Source: Scandinavium sp002470465 (GTDB lineage Bacteria; Pseudomonadota; Gammaproteobacteria; Enterobacterales; Enterobacteriaceae). From it: a stretch of DNA of 64,000 nucleotides. A model generated the notes under the pieces. It saw only the letters and a program-made list of their open reading frames with translations, made no database searches and was not told where the DNA came from. The stretch is taken from assembly GCF_040750395.1 (NCBI RefSeq), contig NZ_JBFLVD010000029.1, positions 62,001-126,000 on the forward strand. Direction: 5' to 3'. Position numbers and translations under genes: made by a program. Of this stretch, positions 52,633-61,704 are shown piece after piece (positions within the stretch are counted from its first letter, which is position 1; each line of letters begins with the position of its first letter).

Positions 52633-54100
52633 GACGCTCCTCCTCCTGTGTTTGCGGCTTGAGTTTGATTTCCGCTAAGTTACGCGCAATTTTGCCGATA
52701 TTCCCTGCGCCCTGAATCAGAATCAGGTCATTGCCGGTCAGCACGGGTGCCAGCATTTCCGCCACCTTCGCCGGGTCCGAGACCAGAATCGGGTCTACCT
52801 TTCCACGCCCGCGAATGGTGCGGCACAGCGAACGGCTATCGGCTCCAGGAATGGGCGCTTCGCCCGCCGGATACACTTCCAGCATCAGCAGAGAATCCAC
52901 TTCGGTCAGCACGTTTGCGAAATCGTCATACAGGTCGCGCGTACGGGTGAAGCGGTGAGGCTGGAAAATCATCACCAGATTTTTATCCGGCCAGCCCGCG
53001 CGCGCCGCTTTAATGGTGGCGTCGACCTCAGTCGGGTGATGACCGTAGTCATCAACCAGCATTGCACTACCGCTTTTACCGTTCACGCTTTCCAGCGGGA
53101 ACTCACCGAGGAAGTCGAAACGACGGCCGGTGCCCTGGAAACTTTCCAGCGCGCGCAAAATGGCGTCGTCTTCGATGCCTTCTTCTGTTGCCACCGCAAC
53201 CGCCGCCGCCGCGTTCAGGGCGTTATGGCGACCTGGCGCATTCAGCGTCACGTTCAGTGGCGCTTTGTCCTGGCGAATCAGCGTAAAGTGCCCCTGCGCG
53301 CCAATCTGCTTGTACTCTTCAACGCGCACGTCAGCGTCGTCGCTGAAGCCGTATGTTGTGATCTGACGCCCAACGCGAGGCAGCAGCTCACGAATCACCG
53401 GATCGTCCACGCACATCACCGCACGACCATAAAACGGCAAATTGTGCAGGAAATTAATAAACGTCTGCTTTAAATTTTCAAAGTCGCCCTGGTAGGTATC
53501 CATATGGTCGGCTTCGATGTTGGTGACAATCGCCACCATCGGCTGCAGGTGGAGGAATGACGCATCGCTCTCATCCGCTTCAGCAATCAGGTAACGGCTG
53601 TGGCCGAGACGAGCGTGAACACCCGCCGCTTTCACCAGACCGCCGTTGACGAAAGTTGGATCGAGGCCCGCTTCCGCGTAAATGCTCGACACCATTGCCG
53701 TAGTGGTGGTTTTACCATGCGTGCCGGCAATCGCGATCCCGTGACGGAAGCGCATCAACTCCGCCAGCATTTCTGCGCGGCGAATCACCGGAATGCGCGC
53801 CTCGTGGGCGGCAACGATTTCCGGGTTATCGGCGGAAATGGCGCTGGAAACAACCACAACGCTCGCATTACGCACGTTTTCCGGGCGATGGTTGAAATAA
53901 ATCGTGGCACCCAGCGCCGTCAGCTGCTGAGTCACCGGGTTCGGCGCTAAATCCGAACCGCTAATCTGATACCCTTCATTAGCCAACACTTCGGCAATAC
54001 CGCCCATGCCAGCACCGCCGATGCCAACAAAGTGGATGTGCCGGACGCGACGCATCTCGGGCACAATGGAACGCAGTTTTGCCAGTTGTTGTGTATTCAT
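52625..54100 (-). CDS. murC: UDP-N-acetylmuramate--L-alanine ligase
   Basis: Adds L-alanine to UDP-MurNAc, first of the Mur ligases. A Rossmann-like UDP-binding start (VGIGGAGMGGIAE near residue 24) is followed by the ATP P-loop GTHGKTTT near 125 and the EADESDASFL segment. 491 residues, as in E. coli. It overlaps ddlB and lies 58 nt behind murG. Confidence 0.98.
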   Translation of the reverse strand: MNTQQLAKLRSIVPEMRRVRHIHFVGIGGAGMGGIAEVLANEGYQISGSDLAPNPVTQQLTALGATIYFNHRPENVRNASVVVVSSAISADNPEIVAAHEARIPVIRRAEMLAELMRFRHGIAIAGTHGKTTTTAMVSSIYAEAGLDPTFVNGGLVKAAGVHARLGHSRYLIAEADESDASFLHLQPMVAIVTNIEADHMDTYQGDFENLKQTFINFLHNLPFYGRAVMCVDDPVIRELLPRVGRQITTYGFSDDADVRVEEYKQIGAQGHFTLIRQDKAPLNVTLNAPGRHNALNAAAAVAVATEEGIEDDAILRALESFQGTGRRFDFLGEFPLESVNGKSGSAMLVDDYGHHPTEVDATIKAARAGWPDKNLVMIFQPHRFTRTRDLYDDFANVLTEVDSLLMLEVYPAGEAPIPGADSRSLCRTIRGRGKVDPILVSDPAKVAEMLAPVLTGNDLILIQGAGNIGKIARNLAEIKLKPQTQEEERHG

Positions 54101-54158
54101 TATCTAAACGCCATCGACTACTTAAACATTCGTGCAGCGCAAACAGGCGCTGCGATGA

Positions 54159-55226
54159 TTAGGCCTGTGCGGCCAGGCTCACTTCTTTCGCAACCCGCTC
54201 GGTTGCATCCGGAATAGCGGCGGCACGAGCCCGCTCTGCCATCTCCAGCAACGTCTTTCTGTCCCAGCCAGAAAGCGTATTGGCCACGGCTTCTGCCGTG
54301 AACTGCGGCTGCTCAAAAATGGTGGCAGCACCTGCTTTTTCCAGCGGCAACGCATTCCAGTACTGCTGCCTGTCTTTATGCTGGAAGGGCACAAAAATCG
54401 CGGGCAGCCCGGCTGCGGCAATTTCACTGACCGTCAGGGCGCCCGAACGACAGACCACCACATCAGCCCAGGCATAGGCCGCGGCCATGTCGTCAATAAA
54501 TTCCGTCACTTTATGCTGCGGCTGACCCGCCCCGGCATATGCCTGCTCAACGGTCTGCTGCGCGCCTTTACCGCTCTGATGCCAGATCGTGACAGCAGAA
54601 CCCAGCTTCGCGGCCACCTGCGGCATTGTCTGGTTCAGCACGCGTGCCCCCTGCGAACCACCAACCACCAGCACGCGGATTTCACCGTCACGCCCGGCCA
54701 GGCGCTGTTGAGGAAGCGGCAATGCCAGTACGTCGGTACGCACCGGGTTGCCCACCACTTCGGCATTCGGGAAAGCGCCCGGGAATGCCTGCATCACGGT
54801 CTTCGCGATTTTCGCCAGCCATTTGTTGGTGAGGCCAGCAATACCGTTTTGCTCATGCAGCACAACCGGAATCCCCAATGACCAGGCCGCCAGACCACCT
54901 GGACCGGAGACATAACCGCCCATCCCCAGCACCACATCTGGTTGAAAACGCTGCATAATTGCGCGAGCCTGACGCCAGGCAGTGAAGATACGTATCGGCG
55001 CAAAAAGCATTGCCTTGAGGCCTTTTCCACGCAGGCCGGAAATCTGGATGAAATCGATGTCGATGCCATGTTTAGGCACCAGGTCCGCTTCCATACGATC
55101 GGCGGTGCCGAGCCAGCGAACCTGCCAGCCCTGCTCCATCAGATGGTGTGCAACAGCCAGCCCCGGGAACACGTGTCCACCGGTCCCGCCCGCCATCACC
55201 ATCAACCGCTTCGCCTGAGCACTCAT
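54159..55226 (-). CDS. murG: Lipid II synthase (UDP-GlcNAc transferase) MurG
   Basis: GT-B glycosyltransferase that adds GlcNAc to lipid I on the inner face of the membrane. GGTGGHVFPG (G-loop 1) is near residue 13, and the donor-binding CRSGALTVSEIAAAGLP is near 262. 355 residues, as in E. coli. Its start overlaps the ftsW end by 4 nt. Confidence 0.98.
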   Translation of the reverse strand: MSAQAKRLMVMAGGTGGHVFPGLAVAHHLMEQGWQVRWLGTADRMEADLVPKHGIDIDFIQISGLRGKGLKAMLFAPIRIFTAWRQARAIMQRFQPDVVLGMGGYVSGPGGLAAWSLGIPVVLHEQNGIAGLTNKWLAKIAKTVMQAFPGAFPNAEVVGNPVRTDVLALPLPQQRLAGRDGEIRVLVVGGSQGARVLNQTMPQVAAKLGSAVTIWHQSGKGAQQTVEQAYAGAGQPQHKVTEFIDDMAAAYAWADVVVCRSGALTVSEIAAAGLPAIFVPFQHKDRQQYWNALPLEKAGAATIFEQPQFTAEAVANTLSGWDRKTLLEMAERARAAAIPDATERVAKEVSLAAQA

Positions 55227-56467
55227 CGAACACCTCGTGTAAACGCCTGTGCTTTTTCCAGGCGCGTTTCATAATCAATTCGCAACAGCAGCATGATGGC
55301 CGTCGACATAATCAGCAGACTGGAGCCCCCGTAGCTGATAAGCGGGAGCGTCAGGCCTTTGGTTGGCAGCATGCCCGCCGCCGCGCCAACGTTAACCAGC
55401 GCCTGGAAGCTAAACCACACGCCAATCGAACACGCCAGGAAACCTGAGAAGCGCTGGTCAATCTCCAGCGCCTTGCGGCCAATGGACATGGCGCGGAAAG
55501 CGACGAAGAATACCATTAAAAGCGCCAGCACCACACCAACGTAGCCGAGTTCTTCACCGATGATGGCGAAGATGAAGTCGGTATGCGCTTCCGGCAGATA
55601 CTCCAGCTTCTGCACAGAGTTGCCGAGGCCCTGCCCCCACATTTCACCGCGACCAAACGCCATCAGGGACTGGGTCAGCTGGTAGCCGCTACCGAAAGGA
55701 TCTTCCCACGGGTTCCAGAATGAGGTCACGCGGCGAATACGGTACGGTTCTGCCAGGATCAACAGGACAACCGCCGAGATCCCCATGCCAATAATCGCGA
55801 TGAACTGCCACAGCTTTGCACCGCCGAGGAACAGCATCGCCAGCGTCGTCACAAACAGCACAACGACGGTCCCGAGATCGGGCTGCGCCAGCAGCAGGAT
55901 TGCCAGCACGAAAATCACCCCCATCGGCTTTAAGAAGCCGCGCAGGTTGTTTCGCACCTCATCGCCTTTACGCACCAGATAGTTGGCGATGTAGCAGAAG
56001 AGCGACAGCTTGGTAAATTCCGCAGGCTGAATACGCAGCGGGCCGAAGGCAATCCAGCGCGAGGCCCCGTTCACCGAGCTGCCCACCACCAGTACAACTA
56101 ACAACATGCCGATCGACATGATCAGCATGGCGGTACTGTGGCGCTGCCAGAACGCCATCGGCCAGCGCAGAGTAATAAGGCCCAGACAGAACGCCAGCAC
56201 GATATACAACCCATCACGCTTGGCGAACAGGAACGGATCGTTTGCCAGGCGCTGCCCCACCGGCATGGATGCCGAGGTCACCATGATAAAACCGATCGCC
56301 GCAAGGCCGAGCGTCAGCCACAGCAGGGTACGATCGTACATCACCAGGCTGTCGGTATCTTTCTGCCGGGAGCCCATCACCCAGCCCTTCAACGCCGCAA
56401 ACAGCCAGACCAGGATCCCGGATCCCGGCAGGTGCGGCATTTTCAGGCGAGGGAGAGATAAACGCAT
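55223..56467 (-). CDS. ftsW: Septal peptidoglycan polymerase FtsW (SEDS)
   Basis: Membrane glycosyltransferase of the SEDS family that works with FtsI at the septum. 414 residues with ten expected membrane helices. The family motif near the C-terminus (GMLPTKGLTLPLISYGGSS) and the catalytic aspartate region (EAHTDFIFAIIGEELG) are visible. It overlaps murD by 1 nt (TAATG) and murG by 4 nt. Confidence 0.98.
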   Translation of the reverse strand: MRLSLPRLKMPHLPGSGILVWLFAALKGWVMGSRQKDTDSLVMYDRTLLWLTLGLAAIGFIMVTSASMPVGQRLANDPFLFAKRDGLYIVLAFCLGLITLRWPMAFWQRHSTAMLIMSIGMLLVVLVVGSSVNGASRWIAFGPLRIQPAEFTKLSLFCYIANYLVRKGDEVRNNLRGFLKPMGVIFVLAILLLAQPDLGTVVVLFVTTLAMLFLGGAKLWQFIAIIGMGISAVVLLILAEPYRIRRVTSFWNPWEDPFGSGYQLTQSLMAFGRGEMWGQGLGNSVQKLEYLPEAHTDFIFAIIGEELGYVGVVLALLMVFFVAFRAMSIGRKALEIDQRFSGFLACSIGVWFSFQALVNVGAAAGMLPTKGLTLPLISYGGSSLLIMSTAIMLLLRIDYETRLEKAQAFTRGVR

Positions 56468-57783
56468 TAGCCTAACTCCTTCGCCAGGCGGGTAAAGACA
56501 TCCCCGCGCTGCTCAAAATTCTTAAACTGATCGAGGCTCGCACAAGCAGGCGACAGCAGCACCATGTCTCCAGATTTCAGCTGCGGCGCAAGCTGACGCA
56601 TGGCTTGTTCCATCGTCTCAGTGCGGGTCGCCACTTCCGGGCGCAGCTCCGCCAACGCATCGCCGTCACGACCAAAGCACCACAGACGCACGTTATCGCC
56701 TTTCAGCCACGTCTTCAGGGGGGAGAAATCCGCTGATTTGCCGTCACCACCGAGCAGCAGGTGCAGCGTACCGTCGACATGCAGGCCGTTCAGCGCCGCT
56801 TCGGTGCTGCCGACGTTGGTGGCTTTGGAATCGTTGATCCAGCGCACGCCGTTGTGCTCCAGCGCCAGCTGGAAGCGATGCGCCAGCCCGGTGAAGGTCG
56901 TCAGCGCTTTCAGGCTGCTTGCGCGCGGCAAACCAGCTGCATCCGCCAGCGCCAGCGCGGCCAGGGCGTTGCTGTAGTTATGCTGGCCGGTCAGTTTCAT
57001 TTCACGCACGTTGAGGACCTTCTCACCCTTCACGCGCAGCCAGGTTTCGCCCTGCTGGCGGTTCAGATGATAATCGCCCATGTTGACGCCAAAGCTGACG
57101 CAGCGCTCATCGGCACCGCGCACCGGCATGGTCAGCGCATCGTCGGCGTTGACCACGCAGGTCTTAGCATTTTCATAAACGCGCAGTTTGGCCGCGCGGT
57201 ACTGCTGAAGACCAAACGGATATCTGTCCATGTGATCTTCTGTGACATTCAGGATCGTCGCGGCCACCGCCTCGAGGCTGGAGGTGGTTTCCAGCTGGAA
57301 GCTGGAGAGCTCAAGCACGTACAGCTCACGGGATACGTCCAGCAGCATCAGCGCAGGCAGACCAATGTTGCCACCGACACCAACGTTCATGCCCGCCGCT
57401 TTCGCCATTTCGCCGACCAGCGTGGTCACGGTGCTTTTGCCGTTCGAACCGGTAATCGCCACAATCGGTGCCTGCGCCTCTCGGCAAAACAGCTCGATAT
57501 CACCGACGATTTCCACGCCCGCATCAGCCGCAGCGCTCAGAGAAGGATGAGCGAGGGCAATACCAGGGCTGGCCACAATCAGATCCGCCGCCAGAAGCCA
57601 GTCGTCGTTCAGACCACCGACAAAACGCGCCACCTCTTCCGGCAGCTTATCAAGCCCCGGAGGCGTGGCGCGGGTGTCCATCACACGTGGCGTCACACCA
57701 CGGGCGAGGAAGAAATCCACGCAGGAAAGCCCGGTCATTCCCAGACCGATGATGACAACGTTTTTATCCTGGTATTCAGCCAT
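56467..57783 (-). CDS. murD: UDP-N-acetylmuramoyl-L-alanine--D-glutamate ligase
   Basis: Adds D-glutamate to the stem peptide. N-terminal UDP-binding VVIIGLGMTG near residue 9, P-loop GSNGKST near 111, and the carbamylated-lysine region typical of Mur ligases. The frame is open to 57873, but ATG at 57783 (MAEYQDKNV) gives 438 residues, the E. coli length, starting 2 nt behind the mraY stop. Confidence 0.98.
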   Translation of the reverse strand: MAEYQDKNVVIIGLGMTGLSCVDFFLARGVTPRVMDTRATPPGLDKLPEEVARFVGGLNDDWLLAADLIVASPGIALAHPSLSAAADAGVEIVGDIELFCREAQAPIVAITGSNGKSTVTTLVGEMAKAAGMNVGVGGNIGLPALMLLDVSRELYVLELSSFQLETTSSLEAVAATILNVTEDHMDRYPFGLQQYRAAKLRVYENAKTCVVNADDALTMPVRGADERCVSFGVNMGDYHLNRQQGETWLRVKGEKVLNVREMKLTGQHNYSNALAALALADAAGLPRASSLKALTTFTGLAHRFQLALEHNGVRWINDSKATNVGSTEAALNGLHVDGTLHLLLGGDGKSADFSPLKTWLKGDNVRLWCFGRDGDALAELRPEVATRTETMEQAMRQLAPQLKSGDMVLLSPACASLDQFKNFEQRGDVFTRLAKELG

Positions 57784-57785
57784 CA

Positions 57786-58868
57786 TTAACGTACCTTCAG
57801 CGTAGCCAGGCCAATCAGCACCAGCATCAGCGAGATAATCCAGAAGCGCACGATAACGCGCGGTTCCGGCCAACCTTTCAGCTCATAGTGGTGATGGATA
57901 GGCGCCATACGGAAGATGCGCTGACCGCGCAGCTTGAAGGAGCCCACCTGCAAAATCACCGACAACGTTTCCACCACAAACACCCCACCCATGATCACCA
58001 GCAGGAATTCCTGACGCAGCAGCACGGCGATAATGCCCAGCGCGCCGCCAAGGGCCAAAGAACCTACATCGCCCATGAAGACCTGAGCCGGATAGGTGTT
58101 AAACCACAGGAAGCCTAAACCTGCGCCGACAATCGCCGTACAGACGATCACCAGCTCACCCGCATGACGCAGATAAGGGATATGCAGATAGTTGGCGAAG
58201 TTCATGTTGCCGGTCGCCCAGGCCACCAGCGCAAAGCCTGCCGCTACGAAGACCGTAGGCATGATTGCCAGACCGTCCAGACCGTCCGTCAGGTTCACCG
58301 CATTGCCGGTACCGACGATCACGAAGTACGCCAGCAGAATGTAGAAAATACCCAGCTGCGGCATGATGTCTTTAAAGAACGGCACCACTAACTCGGTAGC
58401 CGGAGTATCTTTCCCCGCCATATACAGAGCAAACGCCACGCCCAGCGCGATGACCGACATCCAGAAATACTTCCAGCGGGCAATCAGGCCTTTGGTGTCT
58501 TTACGCACCACTTTGCGGTAGTCGTCAACGAAGCCGATGATGCCGTAACCGATAAGTACCGTCAGCACGCACCAGACGTACGGGTTGGACGGATAAGCCC
58601 ACAAGAGAACGGAAACGACAATCGCCGTCAGGATCATGATCCCGCCCATCGTTGGCGTACCGCGCTTGCTGAAGTGCGATTCCGGGCCGTCGTTACGTAC
58701 GACCTGGCCGAAGGACAATTTTTGCAGACGGGCAATCATACGCGGGCCCATCCACAGGGAGATGAACAGCGCGGTCAGCAGGCTGACGATGGCGCGAAAC
58801 GTCAGGTAGGAAAAGACGTTAAAGCCGGAGTAATATTTGACCAAATGTTCGGCCAGCCAAACTAACAT
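57786..58868 (-). CDS. mraY: Phospho-MurNAc-pentapeptide transferase MraY
   Basis: Inner-membrane enzyme that makes lipid I from UDP-MurNAc-pentapeptide and undecaprenyl phosphate. 360 residues with ten expected helices. Catalytic aspartates are in GFVDDYRKV (near 115) and NLTDGLDGLA (near 267 region), and the MAPIHHHYE histidine motif lies near the C-terminus. It overlaps murF by 7 nt. Confidence 0.98.
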   Translation of the reverse strand: MLVWLAEHLVKYYSGFNVFSYLTFRAIVSLLTALFISLWMGPRMIARLQKLSFGQVVRNDGPESHFSKRGTPTMGGIMILTAIVVSVLLWAYPSNPYVWCVLTVLIGYGIIGFVDDYRKVVRKDTKGLIARWKYFWMSVIALGVAFALYMAGKDTPATELVVPFFKDIMPQLGIFYILLAYFVIVGTGNAVNLTDGLDGLAIMPTVFVAAGFALVAWATGNMNFANYLHIPYLRHAGELVIVCTAIVGAGLGFLWFNTYPAQVFMGDVGSLALGGALGIIAVLLRQEFLLVIMGGVFVVETLSVILQVGSFKLRGQRIFRMAPIHHHYELKGWPEPRVIVRFWIISLMLVLIGLATLKVR

Positions 58869-60220
58869 GTTCCGTTCTCCTGTAGTGCGCGAACCACCTC
58901 TTCCATGGCAGCGCTACGTGAACCTTTCACCAAAATAGTAATGATTTGATGCTCTTCGATAAGGGCTTTCAGGCGATCAATTGCCGCAGGCTTGTCGGCA
59001 AAATGTTCGCCGACGCCGCTGGCGTCGCTGATGGTTTTGCTCAGTTGACCTACGCTCAGTACGCGGTCGATGCCCGCCGCCTTGGCCGCTTCGCCCACCT
59101 GGCGGTGGCACGCTCCGCTTTCATCGCCAAGCTCAGCCATATCACCAACCACGAAGACGCGGTAGCCCGGCATTTCGGACAACACCTGCGCCGCGGCGGT
59201 CATGGAGCCGACGTTTGCGTTGTAGGAGTCATCCAGCAGCAGCTGATTCTCAGCGAGCTGAATTGGGAACAGACGGCCCGGAACGGCTTTCAGCGTGGCA
59301 AGGCCTGCTTTTACCGCTGTCAGATCTGCTCCGACCGCCATCGCCAGCGCCGTTGCCGCAAGCGCATTGGCGATATTGTGACGGCCCGGAAGCGGCAGCA
59401 AGACGTCCACGTTGCCTGTAGGCGTCTGGAGCGTAAATTCGGTGCCGTGGCTGGTGACATGAATGTTATTAGCGGTGAAGTCGCTGTTTGCCGCGTTCGG
59501 CGAGAAGCGCCACACTTTGCGATCGCCAATGACCCCTTGCCAGTTCAGCCAGTCGTTGTTGTCGGCGTTCATGATGGCAATGCCGTTCAGCGGCAGGCCG
59601 GTGTAGATTTCGCCTTTTGCTTTTGCGACACCGGCAAGCGATCCAAATCCTTCCAGGTGCGCGGCGGCAAGGTTGTTCACCAGCGCGGCTTCCGGACGCG
59701 TCAGGCTGACGGTCCAGGCGATTTCGCCCTGATGGTTGGCACCCAGTTCAATAACGGCAAACTCATGCTCTTTCGTCAGGCGCAGCAGCGTCATCGGCAC
59801 GCCGATGTCGTTATTCAGGTTGCCCGCGGTGTACAGCGTGTTGCCACACTGGCTAAGAATGGACGCGGCCATCTCTTTAACAGAAGTTTTGCCGGAGGAG
59901 CCGGTGAGTGCCACCACACGGGTTGGCACCTGCTGACGAACCCACGCCGCCAGTTCACCAAACGCCAGGCGGGTATCTTTCACGATAACCTGCGGCAATG
60001 CGCAGTCGAGTTTACGGCTAACCAGCAGCGCACCTGCACCCGCGTCTTTCGCCTGTTCGGCGAAATCGTGGGCATCGAAACGCTCGCCTTTGAGCGCGAC
60101 AAACAGGCAGCCTGGCGTAATTTTGCGCGTGTCAGTGGTGACGGCATCTATGGTGAGGTCCTGACCGGCGAGTTCACCGTTGAGGATCTCCGCCATTTTG
60201 CCCAGGGTTACGCTAATCAT
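58862..60220 (-). CDS. murF: UDP-MurNAc-tripeptide--D-Ala-D-Ala ligase
   Basis: Adds the D-Ala-D-Ala dipeptide made by DdlB, finishing the soluble precursor. P-loop GSSGKTSVKEM near residue 107, and the LDDSYNANVGSM segment near 318 that belongs to the catalytic domain. 452 residues, as in E. coli. It overlaps murE by 4 nt and mraY by 7 nt. Confidence 0.98.
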   Translation of the reverse strand: MISVTLGKMAEILNGELAGQDLTIDAVTTDTRKITPGCLFVALKGERFDAHDFAEQAKDAGAGALLVSRKLDCALPQVIVKDTRLAFGELAAWVRQQVPTRVVALTGSSGKTSVKEMAASILSQCGNTLYTAGNLNNDIGVPMTLLRLTKEHEFAVIELGANHQGEIAWTVSLTRPEAALVNNLAAAHLEGFGSLAGVAKAKGEIYTGLPLNGIAIMNADNNDWLNWQGVIGDRKVWRFSPNAANSDFTANNIHVTSHGTEFTLQTPTGNVDVLLPLPGRHNIANALAATALAMAVGADLTAVKAGLATLKAVPGRLFPIQLAENQLLLDDSYNANVGSMTAAAQVLSEMPGYRVFVVGDMAELGDESGACHRQVGEAAKAAGIDRVLSVGQLSKTISDASGVGEHFADKPAAIDRLKALIEEHQIITILVKGSRSAAMEEVVRALQENGTC

Positions 60221-61704
60221 GCGATCACCCCCAGCAGGCGAGCCGCGGTGACGCGGTCGGAGTAATCGAGACGGCGGTTGCCAACGATTTGATAATCTTC
60301 GTGGCCTTTACCGGCCAGCAGCACCACATCGTTCTCTTTTGCCTGCATGATGGCCGCCGTCACCGCTTCGGCGCGACCTTCCATCACTTTGGCGCGACCT
60401 GCATCGAGCATACCGGCCAGAATGTCGTTGATGATGGCGCGAGGCTCTTCGGTGCGCGGGTTATCGTCCGTGACAACGGCGATATCCGCGAACTGCTCGG
60501 CGATGGCGCCCATCAGCGGACGTTTACCTTTATCACGGTCACCGCCGCAGCCAAAGACGCACCACAGTTTACCTGCACAGTGCAGACGGGCCGCTTCCAG
60601 CGCTTTTTCCAGCGCATCCGGCGTGTGGGCATAATCGACCACCACCGTCGGTTTACCCGGCGCAGAGAACACTTCCATTCGGCCGCAAACGGGCTGAAGG
60701 CTGGCTGAGGTTTTCAGCAGATCGGCCAGCGGATAATCAAGAGCCAGAAGCGTTACCAGCGCCAGCAGCAAATTGCTGACGTTGAACGCGCCCATCAGGC
60801 GGCTTTCGATTTTCCCCTGGCCCCAGCTGGAGTCGAACTGGATTGTCGCCCCGCTGTCGTGATACTTCACGGTAGTCGCTTTCAACCAGCGACCGTGCCC
60901 GTTCGGGTTAATGTGGTCTTCCATCGACACCGCCACGGCATCCGGCAGTTTTGTCAGCCAGCGACGGCCCACTTCATCGTCGGCGTTGACGATCGCCTGA
61001 CCAAAGTGGTGCGTGGAATAGAGCATCCATTTGGCAGCTTCGTAATGCTCCATATCACCATGATAATCAAGGTGATCGCGACTGAGGTTAGTAAACACGG
61101 ACGCGACAAACTTCAGCGCCGCTACGCGGTGCTGAACCAGGCCATGGGAAGACACTTCCATTGCCGCGAAGGTCGCACCCTGCTCTGCCAGGCCATTCAG
61201 CACGTGCTGAACATCGACCGCAGAACCGGTGGTATTTTCAGTTGGCGTCACTTTACCGAGCAGGCCATTGCCCACCGTGCCCATCACTGCGCTGGTTTCG
61301 CCCAGCAGCTGCGCCCACTGCGCCAGCAACTGAGTCGTGGTAGTTTTGCCGTTCGTCCCGGTCACGCCGACCAGGCGCAGTTGTTCTGAAGGCTGGTTGT
61401 AAAAACGCCCCGCCAGTGCGGATAAACGTTCGTTAAGCTGGCTAAGATAGATGACCGGCACACCGTGCATTTCACGGATTTCACCGTCCGCAGCTTCATC
61501 TTTTGCTTCAGCAATAATGGCAGCCACACCTTGCGCTATCGCCTGCGGGATATATCGACGCCCGTCCGCCTGATGACCTGAGACAGCCACGAAAAGATCG
61601 CCCGACGCCGCCACACGGCTGTCGAGTGTCATCTCTCGCAGTGCCCGCTCCGGTGCGTTTGGCACCCACGGAGCAAGAAGGTCGCGCAAATTACGATCTG
61701 CCAC
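60217..61704 (-). CDS. murE: UDP-MurNAc-dipeptide--meso-diaminopimelate ligase
   Basis: Adds meso-diaminopimelate to the stem peptide. P-loop GTNGKTTT near residue 115, and the DNPRTEEP motif near 413 that selects diaminopimelate over lysine, as expected for a Gram-negative. 495 residues, as in E. coli. It overlaps ftsI by 14 nt and murF by 4 nt. Confidence 0.98.
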   Translation of the reverse strand: MADRNLRDLLAPWVPNAPERALREMTLDSRVAASGDLFVAVSGHQADGRRYIPQAIAQGVAAIIAEAKDEAADGEIREMHGVPVIYLSQLNERLSALAGRFYNQPSEQLRLVGVTGTNGKTTTTQLLAQWAQLLGETSAVMGTVGNGLLGKVTPTENTTGSAVDVQHVLNGLAEQGATFAAMEVSSHGLVQHRVAALKFVASVFTNLSRDHLDYHGDMEHYEAAKWMLYSTHHFGQAIVNADDEVGRRWLTKLPDAVAVSMEDHINPNGHGRWLKATTVKYHDSGATIQFDSSWGQGKIESRLMGAFNVSNLLLALVTLLALDYPLADLLKTSASLQPVCGRMEVFSAPGKPTVVVDYAHTPDALEKALEAARLHCAGKLWCVFGCGGDRDKGKRPLMGAIAEQFADIAVVTDDNPRTEEPRAIINDILAGMLDAGRAKVMEGRAEAVTAAIMQAKENDVVLLAGKGHEDYQIVGNRRLDYSDRVTAARLLGVIA